A stretch of DNA of 64,000 nucleotides from Armigeres subalbatus (taxonomy: Eukaryota; Arthropoda; Insecta; Diptera; Culicidae). The stretch spans positions 154,933-218,932 of the forward strand of contig NW_026943548.1 in the NCBI RefSeq assembly GCF_024139115.2, read 5' to 3'. Positions 10,681 to 20,881 of the stretch are shown here, in pieces. The notes under the pieces are model-generated. The model saw only the letters and a program-made list of their open reading frames with translations, had not been told where the DNA came from and did not search any database. Positions within the stretch are counted from its first letter, which is position 1. Every line of letters begins with the position of its first letter. Both the position numbers and the translations under genes were made by a program.

Positions 10681-11750
10681 AAGTAATTTTTTTTAAAAAC
10701 CTTATATAACTAAAACATATGGTTAATCCTATCAATTTTGAAGACGGACAATTTTAACTGATTCAAAATCAAACTAAACCCAGCATGGAAATTATAAATT
10801 TTCATGAATTCGAAAATTTTGATTATGTTATCATATTGTAATGCGTATCAGGTATTAGTATATCTAGAACTCGCACACCTTCGATGCATCAGGAGGAAAC
10901 AAAAAAATGTGGACTCACGAATATGTTATAAAAATTTTGAGAAAAATTTGTAATGGTTTAGAAATATTCCAAAATATCCCTATATATTTTTTTTAAATTT
11001 CTTTATTGATGATTTTTTTTTTTTTAAATTATGAAGTTTACCACTGAATATCCCTATAGAGTATTTGGGATATTCCGTAGCTCTGGAGGTACTGGAAATT
11101 CTTAAGATATATTAACCTCAGCGAAGCATCTGAACTGAACTGAAGGTTTTTCTAAGGGCATACAAGTTTCATTCAGAATCTCAAAACTCTCTTCATTATG
11201 CCAAGATTCTATGATTCTAATCAGAACCGTAACACAATGTCCTTAATATTCCTTTGCCTGAATTATACAGTTCTGGCTTAAAATGCAAGTTTTCATTTTA
11301 AATCTACAGTCTTTAATACCTTTGGGTTCCTTTTGGTATTCTAGAATTTATTGTTATATTTTGGTATTTAACCCTCTCAGGACGATTTTTTTACAAGGAT
11401 TTAACGTACATATTTAGGGGTTTCCACTCGATCTTGCCAACACTAGTATAGAAAGAACTAAAAAGTCGTACTGTCGTACAGTCGGGTGTCATAGACCAAA
11501 CTGCTCTGAAGTACATATCCTCGAAAGTATCAAAAATCATGTCAAGAAACAAAATGTCCCAAGACATGATATTACGGAGTTTTGAAACGATCCGATTAAC
11601 CAAGTCCTGAGCGATATATCCGTGCATCGCTAAGCAGGTCCAGCAGGTCCATTGAGCCGATGCGATTTCATTTATTACTTTCAAGACCTTCCATGAGTCG
11701 ATGTTCTAAGATACGATATCGACTGAAATGAAAACTCAGCCTAAAAAATT
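10681..11750. other. No gene recognised; AT-rich
   Basis: AT-rich sequence without repeats that I can match elsewhere in the window. A 97-codon open frame on the minus strand (11391-11684) has no recognisable content. Confidence 0.4.
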
Positions 11751-12135
11751 TAAAAAAAAATCCATAACAATTAGGAAACTTCCAATAAAGAAATCATGGA
11801 ATTAGCAATAAAAAAATATCAAATTTTCTACAAATAATGCAAAATTTCCATAAACAATTAAGAATTTTCCACAAAACAAAAATAAATTAACACTTTTAAA
11901 ACCAAAAATTACAAACATAAAAGAAGAATTTTCCATAAAGAAATCAAAATGTTCCACGGAAAAAAATACAAACATTCCATAAATAAATCAATATTAGAAA
12001 AAAATAAAATTTTCAACAAAATAAATATTTTTTTAACAAAAAATTGAAACCTTTCCATGAAAAAATCAATAATGAGCATTGAAAAAAAAGGAAATTTTCT
12101 ATCAAAGAATATAAAAAAGCAATAAAATTAAGCAT
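11750..12135. repeat. AT-rich repeat, copy 1 (inverted partner at 12500-12810)
   Basis: Runs such as aaatcatggaattagcaata, tttccacaaaacaaaaataa and catgaaaaaatcaataatga. Closely similar sequence is at 21180-21395 in the same orientation and inverted at about 12500-12810. The region 11750-12810 therefore has inverted-repeat ends around a non-repeated core. Confidence 0.55.
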
Positions 12136-12505
12136 TTTTCCCTTATTAACCCGTTTGAAGTTCATGGAAAATTTTATAAATTTGGTTGCTTTTCTTTCTT
12201 ATTTCCTTATTTTTTTATTGCTCTTTATTGATGTAGCATTGCCCAGGTGTTGCAAATGTCACAATGAACTATTTGCAGCACCGCACTCTAGGACAATTTC
12301 CGTGCGTTTGTTTTCTTTTCCTCAAAAGCTGACCAAAAATTGTATTTTAAAGACTTTTTACATTTCCCCGTTAAATTCACTAACTTTTTGTATATACAAA
12401 CCTTGCGGATCCCAAAACGAATCGATTAGGGGAAAATCTTGCAAATCGGTCAACCCGTTCGCGAGTTAAATCGTCAGGAAGGAAATCTCATTTTTATTAT
12501 ATAGA
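12136..12505. other. Core between inverted AT-rich repeats, ending in a Helitron-like terminus
   Basis: The last part (cgttcgcgagttaaatcgtc, then catttttattatatagagat) resembles the ends of the units at 55676-56151 (gttatgcggatacga, then catttttatatatatagact). Read on the minus strand, that is the TCTATATA...AAAATG start expected of many insect Helitrons. No gene is seen. Confidence 0.35.
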
Positions 12506-12830
12506 GATTATGTGTAGAAAAAAATATCTATTTTGTGAAAATTTTTGTAATTGTTTATTGCTAATATTGATTTATTCAAGAAAATTTTGAACTTTTTTCG
12601 TGGAACATTTTGATTTCTTTATGAAAAATTCTTATTTCACAATTGCAGTTTTTGCTTTCACAAGTGCTAATTTATTATTGTTGAAATTTGTTTCAGAATT
12701 TGCGCTGGAGTTGTTTTGTTTTTTTTTTTCTTTAACAATTTGTAGCAAAATTTCCAAGCAAAATTTTTCACAGAGAATTGTTCAAAAATCATTCAGAATG
12801 CCAGCACTTTATAAGGATTGTATGAGGTAA
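12506..12830. repeat. AT-rich repeat, inverted copy
   Basis: The reverse complement of this stretch resembles 11780-12000 (for example atttctttatgaaaaattct against agaattttccataaagaaat). Confidence 0.5.
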
Positions 12831-13689
12831 AGTCAAAGTTTTTACAGGCAATTTCTTTACTGGATTTTTCCTGAATATCCACATTTCCTGAAATTCTTTT
12901 GAAGTTTTTTTCTTGGATTATTGTAAAAACATGAACATTTTTCAAAATTGTAGCTGCAGTCCGCTAATGCAAAAGTGTCGGCGATTTGATGCCAAAAACC
13001 ATCTGCGGCGGTGGCGGGGCGCGGCGGATTTTGACGTAAACTACGTCTAAGGGGAAGCCTCGGATACAGGGTGCAAAATGAAAATTTCCAAATTGGGGAC
13101 CGTCACGAAATCATGTAAGATTTTGAACTCTAATAGCGCCTTTATCTTCCGATGGATTTTTGAGATTTATATATCAATCGATTCGGAAATTCTCTACCAA
13201 TTTGTCAATTATATTGAAACTTTGGGTTATGAATGTTAAAATAGGGTATCGGATCATTTTGGCAGCACCCTCTTTTCTTGTCCGCAAGAGTCTCGTTTCG
13301 GCCGACGCCGTTCAGTGCGGTTGGCTTTTGGACTCTCCTTTTTGTGCGGTGTTTCGCACAAAAAGTAGAACAATGGAGCCGGACCAGTGACCGCGGTCGA
13401 AACAAAGGTAACAAAAATGCGTAATGTAGTGCATGGTGTATAAAAAGTGATCCAGAAAGGGGCATGTTTGTGCAGGCATGAGACGATCAATTGTTATCAA
13501 TGCCAATGCCCTTGCTAATAATGCAATCAATTTATATTAAAAAATGACTTTGGAAAATGCATTTTTTTGCAAACTGAAAACTAATAAGGCCGTTACGCAT
13601 ATTTATTAAAAATAATGGTCTCCGCAAAGTCAAGGGGGAGAAGGTAATCTTCTTCTACTTCTACTGAATCGAGCGGCATGAAAATTTGA
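12831..13689. other. No gene recognised
   Basis: Contains gacgtaaactacgtct at about 13033 (a palindrome also seen near 7540 and 15915), a GC-rich block gcggcggtggcggggcgcgg, and a small hairpin ttgtgcggtgtttcgcacaa near 13340. Several overlapping short frames at 13205-13530 have no domain. Confidence 0.4.
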
Positions 13690-13993
13690 ATGCAGATGTT
13701 TTTAGGGCCGGGGAAGGGTCTTAAGATGGTTAGAGACCCCTCTACTCTTTGAAACCTGGTTCCTATAAAAATGAAACACCAATTTCATCATAACTCGAGA
13801 TCAAGCAAATGTAAACAAATCTGGCGTGTGGAGGTTTTGGAAGAGAAGATATGTTTCTGTGGTGGTTTGCAACGCCTCCCCCTTCTGGAAAGGTGGGCTC
13901 CCATACAAATGAACCAAAAATTTTTGCATAACTGGAGAATTAATCAGAGAATAAATCAATTTTAGGCGAAGCAAAGTTCGACGGGTCTGCTAG
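13690..13993 (+). mobile_element. Helitron-like 3' portion
   Basis: Characteristic blocks ctcccatacaaatgaa(c/a) and gcataactggagaa lead into a terminus gcgaagcaaagttcgacggg followed by tctgctagt. The final CTAG-T fits the CTRR-T rule for Helitron 3' ends. No 5' end is seen in this orientation. The classification rests on this end only; a LINE tail is an alternative. Confidence 0.4.
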
Positions 13994-14132
13994 TAAAAAA
14001 TAAATATTAAAATGAAAAAAAAACTCCTCGGATTTGTTAAATAATGTTTTGAAAGTTCTCAAAATTTACCGGAATTTTCTTGCAATAATATTAATAAAAT
14101 GTTTGCACGAATATTTTATCCATAATGACACT

Positions 14133-14362
14133 TCAAGACAAAATTTTCAAAACGACTTATCTGCTTTTGTAAACAAAGATTCAAATGTTAATTTGACGAA
14201 TCTGATAGCACTTCGACGCAAACCAACGCCATCAACAGGTAGCCGAAACCTTCACCTGACTGATAGTGTTAGTTTGCGTGGGAGTGCTATCAGATTCGTC
14301 AAATCGACGTTCGAATCTTTGTTTACAAAAGCAGATAAGTCGTTTTGAAATTTTTGTCTTGA
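14133..14362. mobile_element. Long perfect-type hairpin (foldback MITE)
   Basis: A ~90-bp left arm starting tcaagacaaaattttcaaaa is the near-exact reverse complement of the right arm ending ttttgaaatttttgtcttga. Inner arm segments include ttgtaaacaaagattc / gaatctttgtttacaa and gacgaatctgatagcact / agtgctatcagattcgtc. The loop is about 50 bp. There is no coding role. If transcribed, the RNA would fold into a long duplex. Confidence 0.85.
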
Positions 14363-14830
14363 CTTAGTGTTGGTAGAATCATACTCAAATCTGAATCATC
14401 AAGGTTTCATGCACGAGCTAACTCGCCTGCGGTTCTGTAGGAGAAGCATCGCGCTTGAGTTTCTCGGCCAGAATCGCATCGCTTTGCTCACTCACCGAAA
14501 AATGATTTCGTTCTAAAAAGCGTCCAAACGCAATCGAGACGTATGTTTTGTTTATATATAATTATTAGCCATTGTTTTAGACGAAAAATAGTTAATTCAA
14601 TGCATTCAACAATAAATAACACGTAAATATCATGCAATGATGCAAATTGCGATTCAAATCATGAGCAAATCTCTCGGACATAATTCTGATGGGATTTGAC
14701 TCACGCATGGTTTGAATTACCGATGAGATTTGAGATTTTGAGATTTTACCAACACTGGTGACACTGCCAGACAGTAGGAGTTAGAATGTAATAACACACA
14801 CACTATCTTTTCCCGTCCGCAACGTTTCCC

Positions 14831-15157
14831 GAGTAGACGAAAATAGCTCAATAATATCAAATGTTGATAAGATAGCAAAATGAGATATGGACATGATTGA
14901 TATAAGAGATAAAAGATCAGGCGACAATATCAATATTTTGCACTAAAATATCATGAGAATATCAAGATATGTTATTTGTAATAAGTGATCGATATCAAGT
15001 GCCATTATTTTGTTCTTATCCATAGCGTATCTTGATATTTAAATGATATTTATGTGCAAATTTTTGATATTGTGGCCTGTTCTTTTATCTTTTATATCAA
15101 TCAAGTCCATATCATTTTTTGTTATTCTGTTCATAGCTTTTGTCCCGGTTACTACTC
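14831..15157. mobile_element. Foldback MITE, ends GAGTAG / CTACTC
   Basis: Arms of about 130 bp: gagatatggacatgattgat pairs with atcaatcaagtccatatc, and agagataaaagatcaggc with gcctgttcttttatctttt. The pairing is imperfect, with bulges. It is AT-rich and non-coding. Confidence 0.75.
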
Positions 15158-15385
15158 GCGCGCACCACAACCAAATTAATTGGGTTTTGGTAGGGGAAGG
15201 GGGGGCAATATGCCCTAGCTAAGCAAACACTGCTCTATTGTCTTATTTGTAACGCTATTCATGGGTATTTTTACATTATGCATCAGTTGAACAAGATAGC
15301 TAGTTGATGCCATTCAAAAATTGTCAAAAATCTCAATCATATTGATAATATTCACATTTCAAAAAAGTGGTGATATTCTGTTGCC
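15158..15385. other. No feature recognised
   Basis: Mixed sequence with a short G-run (gggaagggggggcaatatgc); no gene is seen. Confidence 0.35.
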
Positions 15386-15389
15386 GGAA

Positions 15390-15545
15390 AACTCATGAGG
15401 CAAAACGCCTTTTAGCTGGCAGCTCCTAGGGAACAAAGTACCACGCGTCGGCGAAACAGCATTCTAGTATGGATAGCCCGTGGAGACGCAAGTACTTTGT
15501 AGGTTATTGCCACTAGGGCGTTTTGCCTCGCCAAAATGTTTCTTC
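15390..15545. repeat. Inverted repeat with GAGGCAAAACGCC arms
   Basis: tgaggcaaaacgcctttta at about 15395 pairs with agggcgttttgcctcg at about 15517. Further right, cgttttggggcctcttccc (about 15698-15720) matches the reverse complement of 38283-38310 at the edge of the satellite array. This repeat family therefore occurs at least twice. Confidence 0.5.
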
Positions 15546-16084
15546 AAAATGTGGAAATTTTCGGTTTTTCCGACCTTCCCATGCACTATTTTGAAACTTT
15601 CTTCGCCTATCCTACATAATTTTAGATCTAGTTTTGTTACGGGCATCTTAATGACGGCAAATATGAGGGAAACCACAAAAGGCGTTTTGCATCGGGGGGG
15701 CGTTTTGGGGCCTCTTCCCCTACATGAGGGCACTGAGGCACTGAGGACTAAATTTGGGTTTTCATAGTAAATTTTTTAAACAATTGCCGTATCCAACAAT
15801 TTTCATATCTTAAGATACGCTAGTTTTGTTCGAAACCAGTGACATAAGTAATCAAATGAATTTTCTAAAAATATTCATGCATGATGGCACTACAATCCTC
15901 AATGAACAAAACTGCCTTACGTAGTTTACGTTGGGCGGTTGTGTCTTGTACATAACCCTTCTGATTTTTTCTTCATATTTTCCCATTTTTCCTTTCCAAT
16001 TTTTTTGTGGAAATTAAGACTGAATCGCAACCTGTTTTTTCGTTTATTTTTTTTATGGAAATGGGCTAAGGCTAAGATGGTTAA
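15546..16084. other. No gene; repeat segment at 15909-15966
   Basis: The 95-codon frame on the plus strand (15480-15767) and its opposite have no domain. cttacgtagtttacgttggg to cataacccttctgatttt is the inverse of about 7503-7560. Confidence 0.4.
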
Positions 16085-16225
16085 ATAACGCAGATACGCA
16101 TCGACGTTGCGACCGACGCTGCGTTACCGGTTATTTTCGATGCACACCTACGTCTTTTCAACGCTGAGTTGAAAAGACGCTACGTGGGCATCGGTTCTAA
16201 GATGCGCTTTGCGTTTAATGATTTG
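16085..16225. repeat. Inverted repeat with a 12-bp hairpin centre
   Basis: cgtcttttcaacgctgagtt followed by gaaaagacg forms a perfect small hairpin near 16152-16180. Outer parts (acgcatcgacgttgcg; gatgcgctttgcgtt) pair weakly, so this may be a small MITE. Confidence 0.4.
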
Positions 16226-16264
16226 TATTTTTTACACCGCTATTGTTATTCACCAAAAACTTTT

Positions 16265-16381
16265 CGTATAAAAAAGACCACGTGGTTCGAGAGCAACACC
16301 CCCCCTCCCCCCATGTGGCTTATCGTGGTCATTTTGCAAACCCCCCCCTCCCCCCATATATGACCACGTGGTTTCTGGACG
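16265..16381. mobile_element. Short palindromic C-rich MITE, copy 2
   Basis: It has the same C-runs and cttatcgtggtcatttt core as 10553-10680. The right end is gaccacgtggtttctggacg then gcccc, the complement of the left end of copy 1. It directly adjoins RepA at its right side. Confidence 0.7.
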
Positions 16382-16500
16382 GCCCCTTTCGCATTTTTTT
16401 TTTTGAGGGTCGCCCATTCGTTTTATATTTTTTTATTTTTCTGTGGATCTTTGCCCATATTCTTCATGATAGTTTTTGGTATTATGCGTTTTTACAGTAT
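16382..16500 (+). repeat. RepA, middle part
   Basis: tttcgcattttttttttttg through ttatgcgtttttacag matches about 3870-3976. The copy is broken at about 16500 and RepA resumes at 17690, so the DNA between them is inserted (with a small loss of RepA). Confidence 0.75.
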
Positions 16501-16611
16501 AATAACAGATATAATAGCATTAAAAACAATTGTGGAAAACTCATCGAATTAATGACTAAAACAGCTTTTGTTTGACAAAATTCCGTTCAAAATTATGAAA
16601 AATAAACATTT

Positions 16612-17032
16612 TGTTCGCGCCGTCGTCATCGTCGCTGTGCAGTGCTGCTGAGTGTGAAGAGGAACGCGCCAAACAGAGCAACGTACATTGCTTTATTTGT
16701 TTTCTGTTCTGAGTATTGTTTCATTCTGCGCGCCAATACTGATCGCAATGCGATCGTTTGGCGCGCAGATAGTCTAATTAGATTTAAATTTGAATGTTTT
16801 TGCGCACGTCCCCAAATTATAATTTGTTTTGTATCCGTACTAAGAGTCGCCTATAAAAGGCGACTCTAGACTCAATGTTTGTACAGTGTTCGCAATAGTA
16901 ACCTCCGAGTAGGCACGATGCCTCTCGGAGGCAATACAATCAAGTCAAGCTGAAGCAATAATTTCTTTATTCGTCACCCGGAGAATCACAAAAAACAACA
17001 CTACGTAGGGTCGTCCCACCCTGGACGAAACA
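16612..17032 (+). mobile_element. Solo-type LTR of a retrotransposon (BEL/Pao-like), followed by a primer-binding site
   Basis: The LTR starts TGTTCGCGCC and ends ...GGACGAAACA. It contains a TATA-like box (tataaaaggcgactctag, about 16851-16870), an arthropod-type start region just after it (tcaatgtttgtacagtg), and aataatttctttattc before its end. A primer-binding site follows (ttggtgccgtgaccaggat, 17033-17051), which places this as a 5' LTR on the plus strand. Only about 80-100 bp of internal sequence follow and I find no second LTR. PBS sequences of this kind are, from memory, usual in BEL/Pao elements. Confidence 0.65.
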
Positions 17033-17185
17033 TTGGTGCCGTGACCAGGATGGTGCCTGGAATCGACTTCCCGACACATTTTTTATTTAAAATTTGAATC
17101 TTTTGAGCCTATTATTGCGGCTAAGGCTAAGGTCCTATTGTTGTGGTATCGATTCCCATAAGAATTGCATGCAATACCGCAACAA

Positions 17186-17434
17186 TAGGGCACTGCACGG
17201 AAACATCTCTTTCTCTTTCGTTCCTCATAATTTTTGACGTTTACTGGCCTTGTTGTTTTCTAATTACTTTGCAGCGAGAAAGAATCAAAGCAGTCCGTGC
17301 AGTGCCCTATAGGGCACTGCACGGATACATCTCTTTCTCTTTCGTTCTTCATGAAATTTGACGTTTACTGGCCTTGTTGTTTTCTATTTTCTTTGCAGCG
17401 AAAAAGAGACAAAGCAGTCCGTGCAGTGCCCTAT
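17186..17434. mobile_element. Two head-to-tail copies of a ~123-bp MITE
   Basis: Each unit starts agggcactgcacgga and ends tccgtgcagtgccct with an inner block ctctttctctttcgttc / gcgaaaaagagacaaag. Unit 1 spans 17186-17310 and unit 2 17310-17434, joined through a single tat(a). Both carry tttgacgtttactggccttg followed by ttgttttct. Outside them, ataccgcaacaatagg (left) and cctattgttgcggta (right) form another inverted repeat, so the pair may sit inside a second element. Confidence 0.8.
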
Positions 17435-17689
17435 AGGACTGACCTTGAAAAAATGTCGCAACGATAGGCAACTGCGTCCTATTGTTGCGGTAGTTTGTTT
17501 TTATTGTGATAAAAACAAAACAACATAAGTTTAGCACAATTGACGTAATATTTACGAATCTATAATTAACGAGCCACCTCTTCGACTACTGCAATGTGGA
17601 AAAAGACCAATAGGTAATTTTTAAAGAATTTTTGAACCAATTTTGTTTTGACGCGGTGCTTATCTCCTCCATAATAGTTCGTTTTACCC

Positions 17690-17757
17690 TACTACAAAGA
17701 GCTATTTATAAGGAGTATTTTCATAAATAAAGATCCAAGAAATGTTGTTCTGGGGCG
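17690..17757 (+). repeat. RepA, right-hand fragment
   Basis: ccctactacaaagagctatt to aagaaatgttgttctggg matches 4087-4150. It resumes the copy broken at 16500. Confidence 0.7.
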
Positions 17758-18365
17758 TTAAAATATGCGTTACTCATGACGTGTCACTTTGTCTGTATAC
17801 CGTGATGCTTTTGATATGTCATATGACAGTCAATTATTTTTTCGTATCAGTTCGACAGCTTTTCCAGGAGTTTACTTGAGATATTGGAAAAGTAAAAACG
17901 GAATAAACGTAAAATAAAAACGGGAAAATGACACTTCAAGAGTGACGCATTGTTTATTGCTACATGTTAGAGTCAGTGGCGTAGCCACGGGGGTGGTTTT
18001 GGGTATAAACCCCCCCCCAGAGACAAAATTTTTGGAAGAAATTTTTTTTTCGAAAAAAAAAATGTTCGGAAAACCCCCCCCAGACCAATTTTTTGGCTAC
18101 GCCACTGGTTAGAGTACAAAAGTAAGCATGCTGAGACCGTAGAGCATCGTCTCAGTTCAGCTTGTGCGAAGATAGTAGTGACGACACATGTTTACGTTCA
18201 AACTGAATGTTTACACACGTGCTGAGCCTGCCTTGTTTTTTGTATATCGTGAAAAGCATCCTATGATTGAATCAAAACTAATAAAGAGATCATAGTAAAC
18301 CTGATTACTTGTATAATGCTACATATTAACTGTTGGGTGTGATATAATTTTATAAATGGCTCCAT
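17758..18365. other. No gene; host of the hAT-type MITE
   Basis: Unmatched AT-rich sequence on both sides of the MITE at 17974-18107, between two RepA copies. Confidence 0.4.
17974..18107. mobile_element. hAT-type MITE with perfect 8-bp target duplication
   Basis: The ends CAGTGGCGTAGCCA and TGGCTACGCCACTG are perfect 14-bp inverted repeats. The flanks gttagagt at 17966-17973 and 18108-18115 are identical. The 8-bp duplication with CAGTG ends fits the hAT superfamily. The interior is C/G-run rich (aacccccccccagag) and non-coding. Confidence 0.92.
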
Positions 18366-19083
18366 CCATATACTCCGACCATCGGAAAGAAAAGCTATGT
18401 TACCTAGAAAATATTCCCATTTATTTGCTTTTGAATTGTTTTTAATTTAAATTAAAATATTGGTGCAATCTTGATGAAATTATAACATATAAAGAAAAAG
18501 TGCCGAATTTGTACACTTTTTGACTCTTTACTAAAACTGCAATATCTCAGCCCCAGAAAAACATTTCTTGGATCTTTATTTATGAAAATACTCCTTATAA
18601 ATAGCTCTTTGTAGTAGGGGGGAAGACGGCTTTGGCAGGTTTTGTTCTATTATTGGCAGGGGGGTTTTTGTCGACCTAATTTTATGAAATTTGGCCACAA
18701 TGTTCTTTGACATGCAAAGAATGTTTAGGCCAAATTTGAGCATAGTCAGACATAAAAAACCCCCTGCCAATAATAGAACAAAACCTGCCAAAGCCGTCAT
18801 TCCCCCTATGAGAGTTTTTTCTGAACGAGAAAAAAAAAAATTTGTGTGAGGATGAAATAACTTCGATAATTAGTCAGAAAAATGTGTTTTTTTTTCAATA
18901 TAAAAAAAGTTCTGCAGACTGTAAAAACGCATAATACCAAAAACTAATTCTTTTAGAATATGGGCAAAGATCCACAGAAAAATAAAAAAAATATAAAACA
19001 AATGGGTGACCCTAAAAAAAATTGCGAAAGGACCAAACATTTGATTTTTTACCTAAAACAGCTCATTTTTCAAAAATCGAATT
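18366..19083 (-). repeat. RepA, inverted near-complete copy, split by a MITE
   Basis: atactccgaccatcggaaag at the left is the complement of 4340-4365; ctcatttttcaaaaatcg at the right is the complement of 3820-3840. The copy is interrupted at 18615-18808 by a TA-flanked MITE. Confidence 0.8.
18617..18806. mobile_element. 190-bp MITE with ~50-bp inverted repeats and TA duplication
   Basis: Left arm gggggaagacggctttggca, then ggttttgttctattattggc; right arm gccaataatagaacaaaacc, then tgccaaagccgtcattcccc. It is flanked by TA on both sides (18615-18616, 18807-18808), which fits a Tc1/mariner-type target. It sits inside the inverted RepA copy, so it is younger than it. Confidence 0.88.
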
Positions 19084-19239
19084 GTCAATTTGTTTTTTAC
19101 GCTTACATAATCTGAAATCAGTCTCGATTCAGTCTATAATTAGTGCACCACATGCAAACATTCTATCCACAATTTGATCAGCTTCATTGTTTGTACATTT
19201 TGGTCTGAATTAATCATATGTTTTGACTTTCTCTCGCAG

Positions 19240-19356
19240 CCAAGGTGTGAAGGCTATCTCAATCCTAAACCGATTGCTGATAAGAGGCACCGAGGTCAAC
19301 AGCTCGACAGATTAGGTATTCTTCAAAGCTATGGAAAATCAATCATTTTGGGGTAA
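19240..19356 (+). CDS. Candidate 3'-terminal exon of an unknown gene
   Basis: A good splice acceptor (gactttctctcgcag, ending 19239) is followed by an open frame of 38 codons to TAA at 19354-19356. The frame reads PRCEGYLNPKPIADKRHRG, then QQLDRLGILQSYGKSIILG. The stop overlaps an AATAAA poly(A) signal (taataaaataaaca). A KR site and a glycine right before the stop would fit a peptide precursor with an amidated end, but I recognise no peptide. No upstream exon is identified, so the reading frame is inferred only from the acceptor. It may be chance. Confidence 0.25.
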   Translation, partial: PRCEGYLNPKPIADKRHRGQQLDRLGILQSYGKSIILG

Positions 19357-19492
19357 TAAAATAAACATGTATACACGTGCTTTGCTTTATCAAAAATAAG
19401 ATAACAATGAAAACATCCATAATGAAGAACTGCATTTATCAATGTACAGATGCGATCTTAGATGCTGGTAGATATGTCTTCAAACAAACCAG

Positions 19493-19945
19493 TTATCTGA
19501 GAATCACAACTGAGCTTTGAATGAGAACAATCGTATCGTTCTCGAGAAAGGCGGATGCATCATCGTTAAAGTCCTCCGTTCCCATATTGCGACCACGAGC
19601 GCCCGCCGATTGTCCCGTACTGAGGAGTGAACACCCAAGAGCCAGTAGTAAAATTTTCAGTCTCGTTCGAAGGCTCGTCACGAGTGAGATTCCCCGTTCG
19701 CTAGAAGTGTTATCGATTAAAGCTTGGAAAAGCGTGCGGTTCAGAAAGTGAAAGATTCTGCACGCTTGAAGGCGCATATTTTTTGCTGATCTTTGAACTT
19801 TCAGCGCTAAGTTCTGGGTTGTTCTGATTGCCGAGGCTTTGGTGGGGATGAGGTGTTTACGTTTGGCGCTGTTTGCCAGCGTTTTATTATGTGGACAGCA
19901 GCCCGAACCGCGACATCTGTGTAGATTGGTGCTGGATCTCACCAT
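19493..19945 (-). CDS. Unrecognised 150-codon open frame with a hydrophobic segment
   Basis: Minus-strand frame with a true ATG at 19943-19945 and stop at 19493. Around residues 90-110 lies a basic then hydrophobic stretch (RTRLKILLLALGCSLLSTG) followed by QSAGARG, as in a signal peptide. There is no ATG close before it, so a secreted product would need a different first exon. After it comes an acidic tail (MGTEDFNDDASAFLEND). No domain is recognised. Base composition is less AT-rich than the neighbours. The plus strand has a competing frame (19839-20159) with its own hydrophobic start (RCLRLALFASVLLCG). I cannot say which, if either, is real. Confidence 0.25.
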   Translation of the reverse strand: MVRSSTNLHRCRGSGCCPHNKTLANSAKRKHLIPTKASAIRTTQNLALKVQRSAKNMRLQACRIFHFLNRTLFQALIDNTSSERGISLVTSLRTRLKILLLALGCSLLSTGQSAGARGRNMGTEDFNDDASAFLENDTIVLIQSSVVILR

Positions 19946-20715
19946 CAGTGATTACAACGAAATTAAACGTGAGGCTAAATGTGGATATGAGGTAAATGAA
20001 TCCAATAATTTGTTTTTCAAATTCGACAGAAGTATTAGAAATGATGGTCATTATCAACGGAAGTTTTGTGATCATACAACTATAATACATACAAACAATG
20101 TGATTCGAAGATCAATTTGTAAATTCGAAATATTGTTTTACATTTCAATCAAATCGTGACATTCGGTGCATGGACATTTGAAGATATCCTGTAAGAATAA
20201 TTCCTGATAATAGCTTTATTTAGATAACAAACCAGTCTTTCGACGAGCATATTTCATCTTCTTTATGTCCGAGTATTCCACTGGAGGACTTGCTTTGCTT
20301 CTTCTATATCTATTCTCTGGACTCAATTTCGTTAGTCAGAAGAAATTGATTTTATAGCCAAAAACAAATTTTATAGCCGTGTTCTGATATCATTTGAGTT
20401 CAAAACATGTTGTTTGAAGTGCATGATGTCCATATATATCTACTGATAGACTGTTGACTCTGAAGTGATTTGGTCAATCTGCATTCTCTTAGAAGCTGGC
20501 AAAAGCAGGTGTTGCATGGCTTTATCATTAGGTAGACCAAAGTTTCAGTGGGCTTGCAAGGTAGGATCAATCTAGGATTGCAGAAATTCATATCAAGGAT
20601 AATTTCGGATGGATATATTCTTCTCCTGGGCAAAAAATATCCATGGTAGATGCTACATAAAATACATATTCATCAATACAGTTATAGAAAAGTTCCCAAT
20701 GCTTTTGGGAAACTT
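19946..20715. other. No gene recognised
   Basis: Apparently unique AT-rich sequence, with short unconvincing frames only. Confidence 0.35.
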
Positions 20716-20856
20716 ATCTATCTATATAAAACTCAATGTTTGTATAGTATATTTATGTATGTTTGACCATTTAATTTCACCAAATTTGAAACACATTTTA
20801 TATTATTTACCTTTTGTTGTTGGGTTGGTTGGTTATAGATCAATATGTACGTAACT
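20716..20856 (+). mobile_element. Possible Helitron 5' end, cut by the assembly gap
   Basis: tctatctatataaaactcaa followed by tgtttgt has the TC start and TCTATATA...AAA layout of many insect Helitron 5' ends. It matches in kind the inverted ends at 12480-12505 and 55915-55938. The rest is lost in the N run. Confidence 0.35.
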
Positions 20857-20881
20857 NNNNNNNNNNNNNNNNNNNNNNNNN
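20857..20881. other. Assembly gap (N run)
   Basis: 25 N bases; the true distance across the gap is unknown. Confidence 0.98.
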
